Numbered from the stretch's first letter, positions 20,577 through 30,928 are shown. The stretch is DNA of 64,000 nt from Paludibacterium denitrificans (GCF_009707705.1 NZ_WLYX01000001.1:2108001-2172000), one strand, 5' to 3'. A program made the numbers and translations. The notes: generated by a model from the sequence alone, not told the origin.

Positions 20577-22016
20577 ATGACGGTTGTCGAAAAGAAACAA
20601 CCCACAGATCGTCTGCAAGAAAATCTCACCCAGGTGCAACGCTTGATCGAGCGCCACCGGGTGGTAGAGGATCTTGTGCATCGCCGGGACATGCCCGGCA
20701 TGAGCTGGTCGAAGGGATTGTCCACAAGCAGAATCTGGCTGAGCTCAAGCTCAAGCTGGAACAGCTGCATCCGGCGGATATCGCCTACATTCTGGAATCG
20801 CTGCCGCTCGAAGACCGCTTGCTGGTCTGGGACATGGTCAAATCGGAAAACGACGGGGAAATCCTGTTGGAAGTGTCCGATGCGGTACGGGAAACCCTGA
20901 TCGAGTCGATGGACCAGCAGGAGCTGGTGGCCGCGGCCGAGCAGCTGGACGCTGACGAGTTGGCCGATCTGGCCGCCGACTTGCCGCGCCAGGTGGTGTA
21001 CGAGGTCATGGGCAATCTGGACGAGCAAGGTCGCGCCCAGTTGCAGTCTGCCTTGTCATATGAAGATGACAAGGTCGGTGGCCTGATGGATTTTGATCTG
21101 GTCAAGATCCGTGCCGATGTGTCGTGTGAAGTGGTGCTGCGCTATCTGCGTCGCTTTGACGAATTGCCACCGCAAACCGACAAGATTTTCGTGATTGATG
21201 ATGCCGGTCGGCTAAAAGGGGTGCTACTGATCCGCAAACTGCTGGTATCCGATCCGGAGGCCATGGTGGAAGACATCATGGCCGTGGAAGTGGTCAGCTT
21301 TCATCCGGATGAGGAAGCCGCCGATGCCGCTCTGGCGTTCGAGCGCTATGACCCGGTGACCGCGCCGGTGGTGGATGACAACGGACTGCTGGTTGGTCGC
21401 CTCACGGTAGATGAGATGGTCGATGTGATTCGCGAAGAATCCGATACCGAAGTCCTCAATCTGGCCGGTTTGAAGGAAGAGGAAGACCTGTTCGCTCCCG
21501 TTATCAACTCGGTAAAAAACCGCTGGGCCGGCTGGCCGTCAATCTGTGTACCGCATTTGTGGCCTCGCGGGTGATCGGCTTGTTTGAAGGTTCCATTTCC
21601 AAAATTGTGGCGCTGGCCGCGCTGATGCCGATTGTCGCCGGTATTGGTGGTAACTCCGGCAACCAGACCATCACCATGATCGTGCGTGCGCTGGCCATGG
21701 GGCAGATGCAGGTGTCGCAAACCGGCGCCTGTGGCGCAAGGAGTTGGGCGTTAGTGTGGTCAATGGACTGGTGTGGGGTAGTGTGATCGGCGTGGTGGCT
21801 TCCTGGTTGTATGGCAGCCTGTCCCTCGGCCTTGTCATGCTTTCTGCCATGACACTGAATCTCATGTTGGCCGCCACCATGGGCGTACTGATTCCGACCA
21901 TGATGCAGAAAGTGGGTAAGGACCCGGCGCTCGGCTCCAGTGTGTTGATTACAGCCTGCACTGATTCGGGTGGCTTTTTCATCTTCCTTGGCCTCGCCAC
22001 CATCTTCTTGTTGTAA
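20577..22016 (+). CDS. mgtE: MgtE-type magnesium transporter, three frameshifts
   Basis: MgtE is a Mg2+-gated magnesium channel. The cytosolic N-domain contains LHPADIAYILESLP. It is followed by two CBS domains (VGGLMDFDLVKIR and VTAPVVDDNGLLVGRLTV) and a C-terminal membrane domain with PIVAGIGGNSGNQT and the pore segment ITACTDSGGFFIFLGLA. Breaks are at about 20694-20698 (RDMPRHELVEG; one C missing from a CCCC run), 21527-21530 and 21722-21725. At the last two CCTGG has become CCGG (NRWAWLAVNLC and SQTWRLWRKEL). The total of about 480 residues is normal for the family. Confidence 0.93.
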
Positions 22017-22021
22017 CGGAC

Positions 22022-22842
22022 ATGCTTACGCTTGCTGAAGCGCTGCGGCGCTATGCCTTGCCCCGGCTGGAAAGTCGTCTGCTGCTGTTGCATGTGTTGC
22101 CGGATTTGAGCCATGCCGCCATTGTGGCGCATCCGGAGCGCGAGCTGACGGCGCCGCAGCAGGCCAATTTTGATGCGTTGGCGCAGCGGCGTCTGCAGGG
22201 CGAGCCGCTCGCTTATCTGCTGGGCGAACGCGAGTTCTATGGTCGTCTGTTTGCGGTGAGCCCGGCAGTCTTGATCCCACGACCGGAAACCGAACATCTG
22301 GTCGAAGCGGCGATGAACAAGGTTGGCCGAAAGCTTCCAGAGTCGTGGACCGGGTACCGGCAGTGGAGCCATCGCTGTGACGTTGGCGCTGGAAATGCCG
22401 TTATGGCAGGTGGAGGCGGTGGATCTGTCTTCCGAGGCCCTGCACATGGCGCAGCAAAATGCGCAACGACTGGGCGCTGCGGTGACATTCCATAGTGGCA
22501 GCTGGTATCAGGCACTGCCATCACAACAACGATATGATCTGGTAATTTCCAATCCGCCTTACATTGCCAGCAACGACCATCATCTGTCCGAAGGCGATGT
22601 GCGTTTCGAACCCTCCATGGCGCTGACCGATGGCCGAGATGGTCTTGATTGTCTGCGTGTGATCGCCATGCTGCGCACCGGAGTATTTGCTGCCGGGAGG
22701 CTGGTTGATGGTGGAGCATGGCTACGATCAGGGGGCTGCAGTGCGGCAGCTGTTTGCCGATGCTGGCTTGGCCGAGGTGCAGACCTTGCCCGATCTGGCT
22801 GGGCATGAGCGTGTCACGTTGGGTTGCCGTCTGGCATCCTGA
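22022..22842 (+). CDS. prmC: Release factor glutamine methyltransferase, frameshifted
   Basis: PrmC methylates the GGQ glutamine of release factors RF1 and RF2. The N-domain (LTLAEALRRYA...LLGEREFYG), the motif VLIPRPETE, the SAM-binding RVVDLGTGSGAIAVTLAL and the catalytic NPPYIAS are recognisable. Breaks are near 22335-22345, at 22350-22353 (CCTGG to CCGG in VVDLGTG) and near 22665-22680 (before APEYLLPGGWLMVEHGYDQG). A GTTGGCCGAA copy lies at 22322. The gene begins 5 bases after mgtE and overlaps the next start. Confidence 0.9.
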
Positions 22843-23606
22843 TGCGGCGTATAACGCTGAAACAAGGTGCGATCTCCAGTCTGCTTCTGCTGCTGTTCTG
22901 CCTGCTCCTGTTCCCGGATAGCAATCGCACGCTGTTTCTGTTTTTGCATCATCAATTGCATCGGTTTCCTGATGCGTTCTGGCGCTCGGTCAGTGTGCTG
23001 GGCAATTGGCAAACCGTGCTGGCTTTGCTGTTGGCGCTATCCTGGTATCGGCCGCAGCGGTTGCTAAGCGCTGCTGCTGGGCAGCGGTCTGGCGACCGGG
23101 CTTACCATGTTGCTCAAGACCGGGTTAGCGGTTCCGCGGCCATCATGGGTGTTGCCTACCGGTGCGGTGCAGCTGCTGGATGTCGTCCCAGCGAGTGGTG
23201 CATTTCCCTCTGGCCATGCTGTTGCGGCGGCCGTTTTGGCAACGGCATTGGCTACCATCATCCAGCCCGGTGCCGGCAAAAAGCCATGCCGCTGTTGGTG
23301 GTGGCGGTGATGCTGTCGCGCCCGGCTATCGGCGTGCACTGGCCGAGCGATGTGTTGGCCGGGGCGTTATTGGGTTGGCTGGTGATGCGGTTTAGCTGTC
23401 GTTATCTCTGGCCGCAAGGTTGGCCGAAAACCGTTACAACCTGCGTACAGGGAGGCTTGTTGTTGTTGCTGTGGTGGCTATACGGCCGTCAAGCGGTGAG
23501 GCATGACGCAGATTGGCTGCTTATTGGGATTGAAGGCAGTGTCGCGGTGTGGGGCGTGGTGCGGTTGCTGTGGCAACAGAACCGGAAGCAAGGCTCCCGG
23601 TTCTAG
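22842..23606 (+). CDS. PAP2-family membrane phosphatase, two disruptions
   Basis: This is a membrane-bound phosphatidic acid phosphatase-type protein of about 250 residues with six or so membrane segments. The three PAP2 motifs are visible after repair: KTGLAVPRP, PSGHA and SRPAIGVHWPSDVLAG. Members dephosphorylate undecaprenyl pyrophosphate or phosphatidylglycerophosphate; the specificity here is not clear. Breaks are at 23063-23069 (PQRLPALLLGSG; GCTAAGC for GCCGGC) and 23273-23276 (CCTGGC read as CCGGC, in GAWQKAMPLL). The start ATG overlaps the prmC stop. A GTTGGCCGAA copy at 23419 encodes GWPKTV. Confidence 0.85.
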   Translation: MRRITLKQGAISSLLLLLFCLLLFPDSNRTLFLFLHHQLHRFPDAFWRSVSVLGNWQTVLALLLALSWYRPQRLLSAAAGQRSGDRAYHVAQDRVSGSAAIMGVAYRCGAAAGCRPSEWCISLWPCCCGGRFGNGIGYHHPARCRQKAMPLLVVAVMLSRPAIGVHWPSDVLAGALLGWLVMRFSCRYLWPQGWPKTVTTCVQGGLLLLLWWLYGRQAVRHDADWLLIGIEGSVAVWGVVRLLWQQNRKQGSRF

Positions 23607-23617
23607 ATCATGCCTGC

Positions 23618-24098
23618 TTAGTGGTGATGACCATGCTCGCCATGGGCGTGGCCGTGGGTCACTTCATCCTGCGAGGCGGCACGTACTTCCACCACCTTGG
23701 CCGCAAAGCGGATGCTCTGGCCTTACTAGCGGATGGTTGGCATCAACGACGGCTTTGCCATCGGCAATGTCCGTCACGCGGAACACCAGAACTTCGCCGG
23801 ATTCCGGATCATCGGCTTCAAACATCATGCCCACTTCCACGTCAGCCGGGAACACGTCCAGCGGCTCAACGCGGATCAGTTCTTCTTCCGGGTCGCCAAA
23901 GGCATCGTCGGAGGACATCTTGACGTCGATGGCATCGCCAACGTTCTTGCCCTGCAACGCTTCTTCAACCAGCGGGAAGATGCCATCATATCCGCCATGC
24001 AAATAGCTGATAGGCTCTTCGGTTTTGTCGATGAGATTGTTGTCCGCGTCGAACATCTCGTAGTGGAGAGTGACGACGGTGTCTTTGGCGATTTGCAT
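23618..24098 (-). CDS. slyD: SlyD-type FKBP peptidyl-prolyl isomerase, one disruption
   Basis: This is a peptidyl-prolyl cis-trans isomerase and chaperone. It has the FKBP half-domains around an insert-in-flap (VEEALQGKNVGDAIDVKM...DAFGDP) and the conserved FEADDPESGEVLVFRVTDI region. After the frame break at 23720-23726 (NHPLAGQSIRFAAKV; GCCTTAC for GCCGGC) it ends in the His-rich tail HGHAHGEHGHHH. In E. coli SlyD a similar tail binds nickel and supports hydrogenase maturation; metal binding here is inference from composition. The start is the ATG at 24098. Confidence 0.9.
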
Positions 24099-24240
24099 GA
24101 AAAATATCCGAAAGGAAAAGTAAAAAAGCTTGACCGGGTGCAAGGCGCAGCCTGACCCGCAAGAGATAACCTGCGCGAATTGTCGTCGCGCGTGTGCGTA
24201 TTGTAAACCATTGCAGGGCGAAGCTGCCCGTGAAACTGCC

Positions 24241-25461
24241 ATGAAACCGTTGACTTTGCTGGGCGGACTGACGCCTGAAGAATTCCTCCAAGACTACTGG
24301 CACAAAAAGCCATTGCTCATTCGCGGCGCCCTGACCGATGTCGGGCCGCATGTCGACTTTGCCTGGTTGAGCAAGCTGGCGATGGAGGAAGATGTTGAAT
24401 CGCGCCTGATCGAATACCGGCAGGGGCACTGGCATCTGGAGCGTGGTCCGTTCCGCGCGTCGCGCTTCCGCCGCTTGCCCGCATCGGACTGGACCATCCT
24501 GGTGCAGAACGTCAATCACCACCTGCCGCATATCGACGATATTCTGTGGCGCTTCAATTTCATGCCGTACGCGCGGCTGGATGACTTGATGATCAGCTAT
24601 GCCCCGCCGGGAGGGACGGTTGGTCCACACTTTGATTCTTATGATGTCTTTTTGCTACAGGTGGGCGGCAAAAAACGTTGGCAGATCTCGTCGCAGCAAG
24701 ATGATGCCTTCATTGAAGGCGAGCCGATCAAGGTCTTGCAGGACTTTCAGGTGGAGCAGGAATTCATTCTGGAGCACGGTGACATGCTCTATTTGCCGCC
24801 CCGGTATGCGCATTATGGCGTAGCGCTGGAGCCGGGCATGACCTACTCCATCGGTTTTCGCGCGCCGACGGCACAAGAACTGGCTACGCAGTTCATGGTG
24901 TATCTGCAGGATCGAGTCTGTCTGGGTGGCATTTATGCTGACCCAGACCTCAAGGTTACCGACCAGTAAGCGCTCATTGGTCCTGAAATGGTCGAGCAGG
25001 TAAGCCAGATACTGGCGCGCGTGCAATGGGATCAGCATACCGTCAGTGATTTTCTCGGCCACTATCTGACCGAGCCCAAGGCGCATGTATTTTATGATGC
25101 CCCGGATGACGCTCTGGACGAAGAAGAGTTTGCCGCGCAGGCGCAGCAACAAGGCGTGGTGTTGGATCGCAAGAGCCAGATTCTTTTTGACGACAGTAAT
25201 GTTTATTGCAACGGTGAACGCTTGGATGTGGAAACGGTTGACAAGGCGTGCTGGCATCAATTTGCTAATTGGCGTAAGATCAATGGTAACGTCATAGAGC
25301 AATCGATGATGCCCTTGTTGTATGAAGGCTACTTGGCTGGTTACTGGCACTGGCGGCAGTGTAGCAATATTGCCATATCAGATGTTGGACTTTACGGTAG
25401 ACCATCGCGCAAAAAATGTGTAATGCAGCACTGTCGGCCCTTTGGGCTAAATGTTGCGTAG
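24241..25461 (+). CDS. JmjC/cupin-type ribosomal oxygenase, in-frame false stop
   Basis: This cupin dioxygenase of the RoxA/YcfD group hydroxylates an arginine of ribosomal protein L16 in E. coli. Iron ligands are in VGPHFDSYDVFLLQ (HxD) and in the later YAHYG His. The N-terminal FLQDYWHKKPLLIRGA is typical. A GTAAGC at 24966-24971 sits where the protein needs GCCGGC (VTDQPALIGPEM), making a stop without a frameshift. The C-terminal winged domain continues through CNGERLDVE and LLYEGYLAGYWHW. The last 30 or so residues do not look conserved, so the true end may be earlier or a further lesion may be present. Confidence 0.83.
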
Positions 25462-25636
25462 CAACAAAAGTTGTACGAGTTGTTACTTTTTTGGGTTGCG
25501 GTCTACTACACAGCCATTTTATTCGTGATACAATTTGTGCACTGAAAGATTTTCAGTCGCCCAGACTTGTAAGGTGCAGGCCCGGGAGATAGATTGACGT
25601 CTTGTTTAACTTATTTTCTTTAAAGGTCAAGAAAAA

Positions 25637-25828
25637 ATGAAACAGTCGCTCCTCGTTGCTGCCCTGCTGGCTGTAGCCCTGTCTGCTTGCGGTAAAAAAG
25701 AAGCTCCGGCTGAAGCTTCTGCTCCGGCTGTTGAAGCTTCCGCTCCGGCTGCTGCCGCTTCTGCTCCGGCTGCTGAAGCCTCTGCTCCGGCTGCTGCTTC
25801 CGCTCCGGCTGCTTCCGCTGCTCAGTAA
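25637..25828 (+). CDS. Small alanine-rich lipoprotein with SAPA repeats
   Basis: This is a 63-residue lipoprotein. It has a signal peptide with lipobox LSAC (Cys near residue 17) and a short KKEAP segment, and the rest is nearly all Ala, Pro, Ser and Glu in repeats of the type EASAPA, AASAPA. Similar tiny lipoproteins are annotated as hypothetical in Neisseriales. The low-complexity tail could span the periplasm or peptidoglycan. It is monocistronic, followed by a strong terminator 17 bases after the stop. Copy number of the repeat may vary between strains. Confidence 0.75.
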   Translation: MKQSLLVAALLAVALSACGKKEAPAEASAPAVEASAPAAAASAPAAEASAPAAASAPAASAAQ

Positions 25829-25845
25829 TTAGCACGCGTATCGAC

Positions 25846-25871
25846 GAAAAACCGGCTTCGGCCGGTTTTTA
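25846..25871 (+). terminator. Terminator of the small lipoprotein gene
   Basis: AACCGGC-TTCG-GCCGGTT is a near-perfect stem with a TTCG tetraloop followed by a T-run. Confidence 0.92.
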
Positions 25872-25907
25872 TTTTCTGGTAATGCAATTTATTGTTTTAC
25901 TGGATGT

Positions 25908-25938
25908 AAAAAAAGCCCGCATTTGCGGGCTTTTTTTT
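25908..25938. terminator. Bidirectional terminator before bamC
   Basis: The stem AGCCCGC/GCGGGCT is flanked by an A-run and eight T residues. It serves the minus-strand bamC transcript and backs up the plus-strand lipoprotein terminator. Confidence 0.9.
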
Positions 25939-25954
25939 GTCAGCAGTTAACGGT

Positions 25955-27094
25955 TTATTGCAGTTCTACCTGTAGCTTGCCCAGTGCTGTTTTGGCAAAA
26001 CCACCGGTCAGGTCTTTACCTTGCTTGTCCCGGATGGATAGCAGGGTAGAGCCATTGCCGTTTTCTTTCAGTACGATGCGATAATCGTCGCTACTTTCTT
26101 GCTGGGCTGGTTTCTCGCTACCCTTCCAGAACGCCAGACTAGACCAGAAGCCACCGCTGCTTTCCGGTTTGTTCGTATCCAGTTCGGATTTGGCTGGCTT
26201 GACGTAGTAGGTGCCTTGCGAGCGGTCACGGTCATTAACCACCAAACCAACGCGATCCAGAGCCAAACCGACACGGCGCCAAGTGCGATCAAAACTATCG
26301 TTGATCACCAGTTTGCCGTCGACGATCGGGTCTTGTGGTTTTTCCGGTGCGACCAGGGTTTTCTTGACAGCTTCCTTGGCTTTTTCTTCGGTCAGGCCCA
26401 GACGAACCATGAAGCGGCCCAGTAGTTCAGCTTCCAGACCCGGGTCTGTCGGGCGCGGTTGCCATTTGGTCTGCGATTTCCCTTCATCCACATACACTTC
26501 GTACATGCCGCGATGAGAGAAGTAGACTTCCGTGCCATTCGCCGTCTTTTCCAGACGGATACGGAACTTGTCGCGTTCAGCCGTCGACATTACGCTGCCC
26601 AAGCCAACGGTATCCATGAATTTGCGGATCATGTCGTTCGGCAACTTGGCGCGGTTTTCAGCCCAGTCTGTTTCCATGATGCCAAGATCCGGCTCTTCAG
26701 TTTTGATAATGAAACCGTTGTCTTGCCAGAAGGCTTTGAGTACCGGCCAGAGTTCAACCGGTTTTTTGCCGCTGACCAGTAGCCAGCGTTGAGTGCCAGC
26801 ACGTTCCATTTGAACATTGTCGACGGCGTTGACGGCAACCGTCTCTGTCGCGCTCGGGGCGCGTTTGACCGGTTGTGCCGTATCATTCAGTGCGCTGGCG
26901 GAAACGTTGTTGCCGGGGATGGCGTACTTGTTACGGATTTGCGGTGCCGTCAGGTCTGGCGGAACTTCCAGTGTGTTGGCAATTTTTGGGGTGTCGGATT
27001 TGTAATCCAGCTTTTTTTCCAGCGGCTCTTGAGTGCTGCAACCGGCCAGAATGCCGGTTGCCAGCAGAATCGCGACAGGCGCGGTCCGTTTCAT
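25955..27094 (-). CDS. bamC: Outer membrane assembly lipoprotein BamC
   Basis: BamC (formerly NlpB) is a lipoprotein of the BAM complex that inserts beta-barrel proteins into the outer membrane. The signal peptide ends in lipobox LAGC, and the conserved unstructured N-terminal segment (LDYKSD...LEVPPDLTAP) that contacts BamD is present. Two helix-grip domains follow (residues about 95-220 and 245-375). The start is the ATG at 27094 after a GGGAG ribosome binding site. The gene is downstream of dapA on the same strand, the usual dapA-bamC pair. The frame is intact. Confidence 0.95.
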   Translation of the reverse strand: MKRTAPVAILLATGILAGCSTQEPLEKKLDYKSDTPKIANTLEVPPDLTAPQIRNKYAIPGNNVSASALNDTAQPVKRAPSATETVAVNAVDNVQMERAGTQRWLLVSGKKPVELWPVLKAFWQDNGFIIKTEEPDLGIMETDWAENRAKLPNDMIRKFMDTVGLGSVMSTAERDKFRIRLEKTANGTEVYFSHRGMYEVYVDEGKSQTKWQPRPTDPGLEAELLGRFMVRLGLTEEKAKEAVKKTLVAPEKPQDPIVDGKLVINDSFDRTWRRVGLALDRVGLVVNDRDRSQGTYYVKPAKSELDTNKPESSGGFWSSLAFWKGSEKPAQQESSDDYRIVLKENGNGSTLLSIRDKQGKDLTGGFAKTALGKLQVELQ

Positions 27095-27122
27095 GCGTAC
27101 TCCCAATCAGTTCAAGGGAAGG

Positions 27123-27999
27123 TTAGATGACTTCGGCCTGCTGCATGGCAGTTTCGACCAGCAGGCGCGAGCCTTCGGTCAAGGCCACCGAGGGGCAAGC
27201 GGATGCCACCGGGGATCAGTCCCGTGCGTTGAAGTGCCCATTTGGATGGCGCCGGGTTGGGTTCCACAAACAGCAATTTGTGCAGACCCTGCAATTTATC
27301 ATTGATTTCGCGAGCTTTGGCGATATTGCCACTGAATGCAGCCTTGCACAGCTCGCTCATCAGTTTCGGTGCCACGTTGGTGGTAACGGAGATGACACCG
27401 TGACCACCGCACAGCATGAAGGCCATGCCGGTGGCGTCGTCGCCGGAGTAGAGGGCGAAGTTTTTGGGTGCGCGGCGGATCAGGTCGCAGGCACGACCAA
27501 TGTCACCGGTGGCATCTTTCAGACCAACGATGTTGGGAATCTCGGCCAGACGAAGCGCGGTGTTGTTGTTCATGTCGGCAACGGTACGTCCCGGCACATT
27601 ATAAAGAATGAGCGGAATGTCGACGGCTTCGGCAATGGCGCGGAAGTGCTGGTACATGCCTTCCTGGCTCGGCTTGTTGTAGTAGGGGACGACCGACAGG
27701 GTCATGTCCGCCCCGGCTTCTTTGGCGTGGCGTGACAGTTCGATGGCTTCTGCGGTGGAGTTGGCGCCAGTGCCAGCAATGACTTTAACGCGCTTGGCTA
27801 CCTGCTGAACTACGGACTTGACGACCGCGATATGTTCTTCTACGCCCAGCGTGGCGGATTCGCCTGTTGTGCCGACGGCAACAATGCCGTCCGTTCCGTT
27901 TTGAATGTGGAATTCAACAAGGCGCTGGAGGGATTCAAAGTCTACCCGACCGTCGTCAAACATGGGGGTGACCAGGGCAACCAAGCTACCGGTAAGCAT
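27123..27999 (-). CDS. dapA: 4-hydroxy-tetrahydrodipicolinate synthase, one frameshift
   Basis: DapA condenses pyruvate with aspartate semialdehyde, the first step of the lysine/diaminopimelate branch. The phosphate/carboxylate loop GTTGESATL, the conserved YNVPGRTV and the Schiff-base lysine in GLKDATGD are present. The C-terminus shifts frame at 27188-27193, where CCTGG reads CCTCGG on the coding strand ([16 protein letters not shown]); repair moves the stop to 27123. bamC follows 28 bases downstream on the same strand. Confidence 0.95.
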
Positions 28000-28168
28000 A
28001 GTTCAGCCTATTTTATGAATGAAGTGTAAAGGCTTCCGATTGTAGCGGAATTCGGCGCAGCGGCAAAAGGGATAACAGGTATCGGGGTGTAACATCGGGA
28101 GCGGGGTAATTTGTGATAGAATCCTACGTTTTTCCGATACTTACGGCTATTTGGCTTAAGGATCCAGC

Positions 28169-29800
28169 GTGATTACCACTAATAACATTACCATGCAGTT
28201 TGGCGCGAAACCGTTGTTCGAGAAGGTTTCGGTCAAATTTGGTGAAGGAAACCGTTATGGCCTGATTGGTGCCAACGGTTCCGGCAAATCGACTTTCATG
28301 AAGATTCTGGGCGGCGATCTGGAGCCCACCGGTGGTGAAGTGGCCATCGAAACCGGGCTGCGTCTGGGTAAGCTGCGTCAGGACCAGTTTGCCTATGAAG
28401 ATCAGCGCGTTCTTGATGTCGTGATGATGGGGCATACCGAGATGTGGGCCGCGATGTCCGAGCGTGATGCCATTTACGCCAATCTCGAAGCTACCGAAGA
28501 AGATTACATGCACGCCGCCGAGCTGGAGGCGAAGTTTGCGGAATTTGGCGGTTATACCGCCGAGGCGCGTGCTTAGAGCTGTTGATGGGCGTGGGGATTC
28601 CGCAAGAGCAACACAATGGCCCGATGAGTGAAGTGGCCCCGGGTTGGAAGTTGCGCGTGCTGTTGGCGCAGGCGTTGTTCTCCGATCCGGATATCCTGCT
28701 GCTGGACGAACCGACCAACAACCGGATATCAACACCATTCGCTGGCTGGAACATGTGCTCAACGAGCGCAATTCCACCATGATCATCATTTCTCACGACC
28801 GTCACTTCCTGAATTCGGTCTGTACCCATATGGCGGATCTGGACTACAACACCATCCGTATCTATCCGGGTAACTACGATGATTACATGATCGCCTCGAC
28901 CCAGGCGCGTGAACGTCAATTGTCGTCCAATGCCAAGGCCAAGGAACGTATCCAGGGAACTGCAGGAGTTCGTGGCACGTTTTTCGGCCAACAAGTCCAA
29001 GGCACGTCAGGCGACTTCTCGTCTCAAGCAGGTGGACAAGCTCAAGTCCGAAATGGTGGAGGTCAAGCCATCCAGCCGTCAAAGCCCGTTCATCCGTTTT
29101 GAGATGGATGACAAGATGAAGTTGCACCGTCAGGCGGTGGAAGTGGCCGGGCTGAGCAAGGCTTATGACGACAAAGTGTTGTTCCGCGGCGTGAACTTCA
29201 TTCTGGAAGCCGGTGCCCGTCTGGCGGTTATCGGTCCGAACGGTGCCGGTAAATCTTCGCTGGTGAAATTGCTGGCCGGTGCATTCCAGTCGGAGTGGGC
29301 GGATGGTGTGGTGGCGGATGCTTCGGCACCATCAAGTGGGCGGAAAAGGCCAAGGTTGGTTACTTTGCCCAAGACCACGAAGCTGAGTTTGACAGTGATC
29401 GCACGTTGACCGAATGGATGCGCGACTGGGGCCGGGAAGGGGATGACGAGCAGGTTATCCGTGGCACGCTGGGCCGTTTGCTGTTTGGCAGCAATGATGT
29501 CGACAAGCCGGTGCGTGTGCTGTCTGGCGGGGAAAAGGGCCGCATGCTGTATGGCAAGCTGATCCTGACCAAACCCAATGTGTTGATCATGGATGAACCG
29601 ACCAACCACATGGACATGGAGTCGATCGAATCGCTCAACATGGCGCTGGAACAGTTCAAGGGCACATTGATTTTCGTGTCGCATGACCGTCAGTTTGTCA
29701 GCTCGCTGGCGACCAATGTGCTGGAGCTGGATGGCAACGGTGGTTACGACTACTACACGGGTAATTACGAAGATTATCTGGCGAGCAAAGGCCGGAATAA
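28169..29800 (+). CDS. ybiT: ABC-F ATPase of the YbiT type, five disruptions
   Basis: This is a ribosome-associated ABC-F protein with two ATPase domains and no membrane segments, close to E. coli YbiT. Walker A motifs are GANGSGKST and GPNGAGKSS. Signature regions include [14 protein letters not shown] and [14 protein letters not shown], and each half has a DEPTN Walker B. Breaks are at 28571-28576 (EARAGELLMG), 28722-28725 (CCTGG to CCGG in EPTNNLDINT), 28951-28960 (extra G at CCAGG in ERIQELQEF), 29320-29327 (GCTTCGGC for GCCGGC in ADAGTIKWA) and 29792-29795 (CCTGG to CCGG in SKGLE). The last moves the true stop to 29800. A GTTGGCCGAA copy at 28983 encodes FSANKS. Confidence 0.93.
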
Positions 29801-29878
29801 GGTCTTTACCGGGCGTCGACAACCATGGCTGGCAGCGTAAGCGCTAAGCGGGTTGTCGCGCTAGTGTCTTGTTTTTAC

Positions 29879-29917
29879 GGCCCTAAGCAAGTTTTAAGCG
29901 CTTGCTTGGGGCCTTTT
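29879..29917 (+). terminator. Terminator after the ABC-F gene
   Basis: GGCCC..AGCAAG and CTTGCT..GGGCC pair around a 9-base loop and are followed by TTTTCTTT. Confidence 0.8.
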
Positions 29918-29942
29918 CTTTACCCGTCGCGTGGAGTGCGCT

Positions 29943-29975
29943 ATATTGCAGTGCGCGATTGTTGCACTGCAATAT
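29943..29975. promoter_or_regulatory. Perfect 12-bp inverted repeat upstream of the SDR gene
   Basis: ATATTGCAGTGC and GCACTGCAATAT form a perfect inverted repeat with a 9-base spacer, 131 bases before the SDR start codon. There is no T-run, so an operator is more likely than a terminator. TGCA-rich dyads of this kind are bound by PhaR-type regulators of polyhydroxyalkanoate genes, but that link is only a suggestion. The rest of the 29.84-30.1 kb gap shows no gene. Confidence 0.45.
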
Positions 29976-30106
29976 GTGCGCCGCAGCATCAGCGTGTCAG
30001 ATATCCATATCAAGAACAGGGAACGAATCCCGAAGGTCGATGGCGGAACATTGAACCTGGCAGGCCGCCGGGTTGCCTGCAACCTCATAGTTACTAAGGA
30101 TAAACC

Positions 30107-30846
30107 ATGCGATTAAAAGGGAAAGTCTCCATCATTACCGGTGCAGCAAGTGGCATCGGCAAGGCAACCGCTCAGAAGTTTGTCAAGGAAGGCGCCATCG
30201 TTGCTGTTTGCGACCTTAACCTGGATGCGGTCAATGCCGTTGTGGAAGAGCTGAAGGCAGCAGGTGGCGAAGCCGTAGGTTATGTGGTCAATGTAACCGA
30301 CAAGGCTCAGATCGCTGATATGGTTGCTGATCTGAAAGCCAAGTTTGGCCGCATTGATGTACTGGTCAACAACGCCGGTATCGTGATGGATGCCCAGCTG
30401 ATCAAGATGACTGAAGATCAGTTCGACAAAGTGATCGATATCAACCTAAAAGGCGTTTACAACTGTACGCGCGCCGTGGTGGATACCATGGTGGAACAAG
30501 GTGCCGGTGTTATCCTGAATGCGTCTTCGGTCGTGGGTGTATACGGTAACTTTGGTCAGACCAACTACGCTGCTACCAAGTTTGGCGTGATCGGTTTTGT
30601 TAAGACCTGGGCCAAGGAACTGGGCAAGAAGGGTATTCGTGCCAATGCCGTTTGCCCGGGCTTTGTTGCTACTCCGATTCTGAAAGCCATGCCGGAAAAA
30701 GTGATCGAAGCCATGGAGTCCAAGGTTCCGATGCGCCGTCTGGCTCAGCCGGAAGAAATCGCCAACGTCTATGCCTTCCGGCTTCGGACGAAGCGAGCTA
30801 CATCAATGGTGCTGCCATTGAAGTTACCGGTGGCCTGACGCTGTAA
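30107..30846 (+). CDS. FabG-like short-chain dehydrogenase, one frameshift
   Basis: This is an NAD(P)H-dependent short-chain dehydrogenase/reductase of about 246 residues. It has the cofactor motif TGAASGIG, the NNAG motif, and the catalytic triad Ser (NASSVVG), Tyr and Lys (YAATK). It is closest to 3-oxoacyl-ACP reductase (FabG) and could also serve as an acetoacetyl-CoA reductase. It stands alone rather than in a fab cluster, so the substrate is not settled. The frame breaks at 30778-30781, where CCTGGC reads CCGGC ([14 protein letters not shown]), and the true stop is at 30846. Confidence 0.85.
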
Positions 30847-30861
30847 TTCACCGTGCAAGCA

Positions 30862-30893
30862 TAAAAAAAGCCCTGCATCGCAGGGCTTTTTTG
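30862..30893. terminator. Bidirectional terminator between the SDR gene and cysB
   Basis: The 7-8 base stem AGCCCTGC/GCAGGGCT has a short loop with an A-run before and a T-run after. Confidence 0.9.
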
Positions 30894-30895
30894 TT

Positions 30896-30925
30896 TTCGG
30901 ACAACCTGCAGAGGTTGGCCGAAAG
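30896..30925. repeat. Degenerate inverted pair of uptake-like repeats
   Basis: TTCGGACAAC (one mismatch) faces an exact GTTGGCCGAA at 30914-30923, so the arms still form a hairpin. It lies between the convergent SDR and cysB genes. Confidence 0.65.
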
Positions 30926-30928
30926 GCG

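Noticed and set aside
20941-20960. Additional repeat copies with one mismatch (for example GTTGGCCGAT in mgtE)
   Set aside because: Near-matches are expected in Leu-Ala-Asp/Glu codons of a GC-rich genome, so only exact 10-mers were counted.
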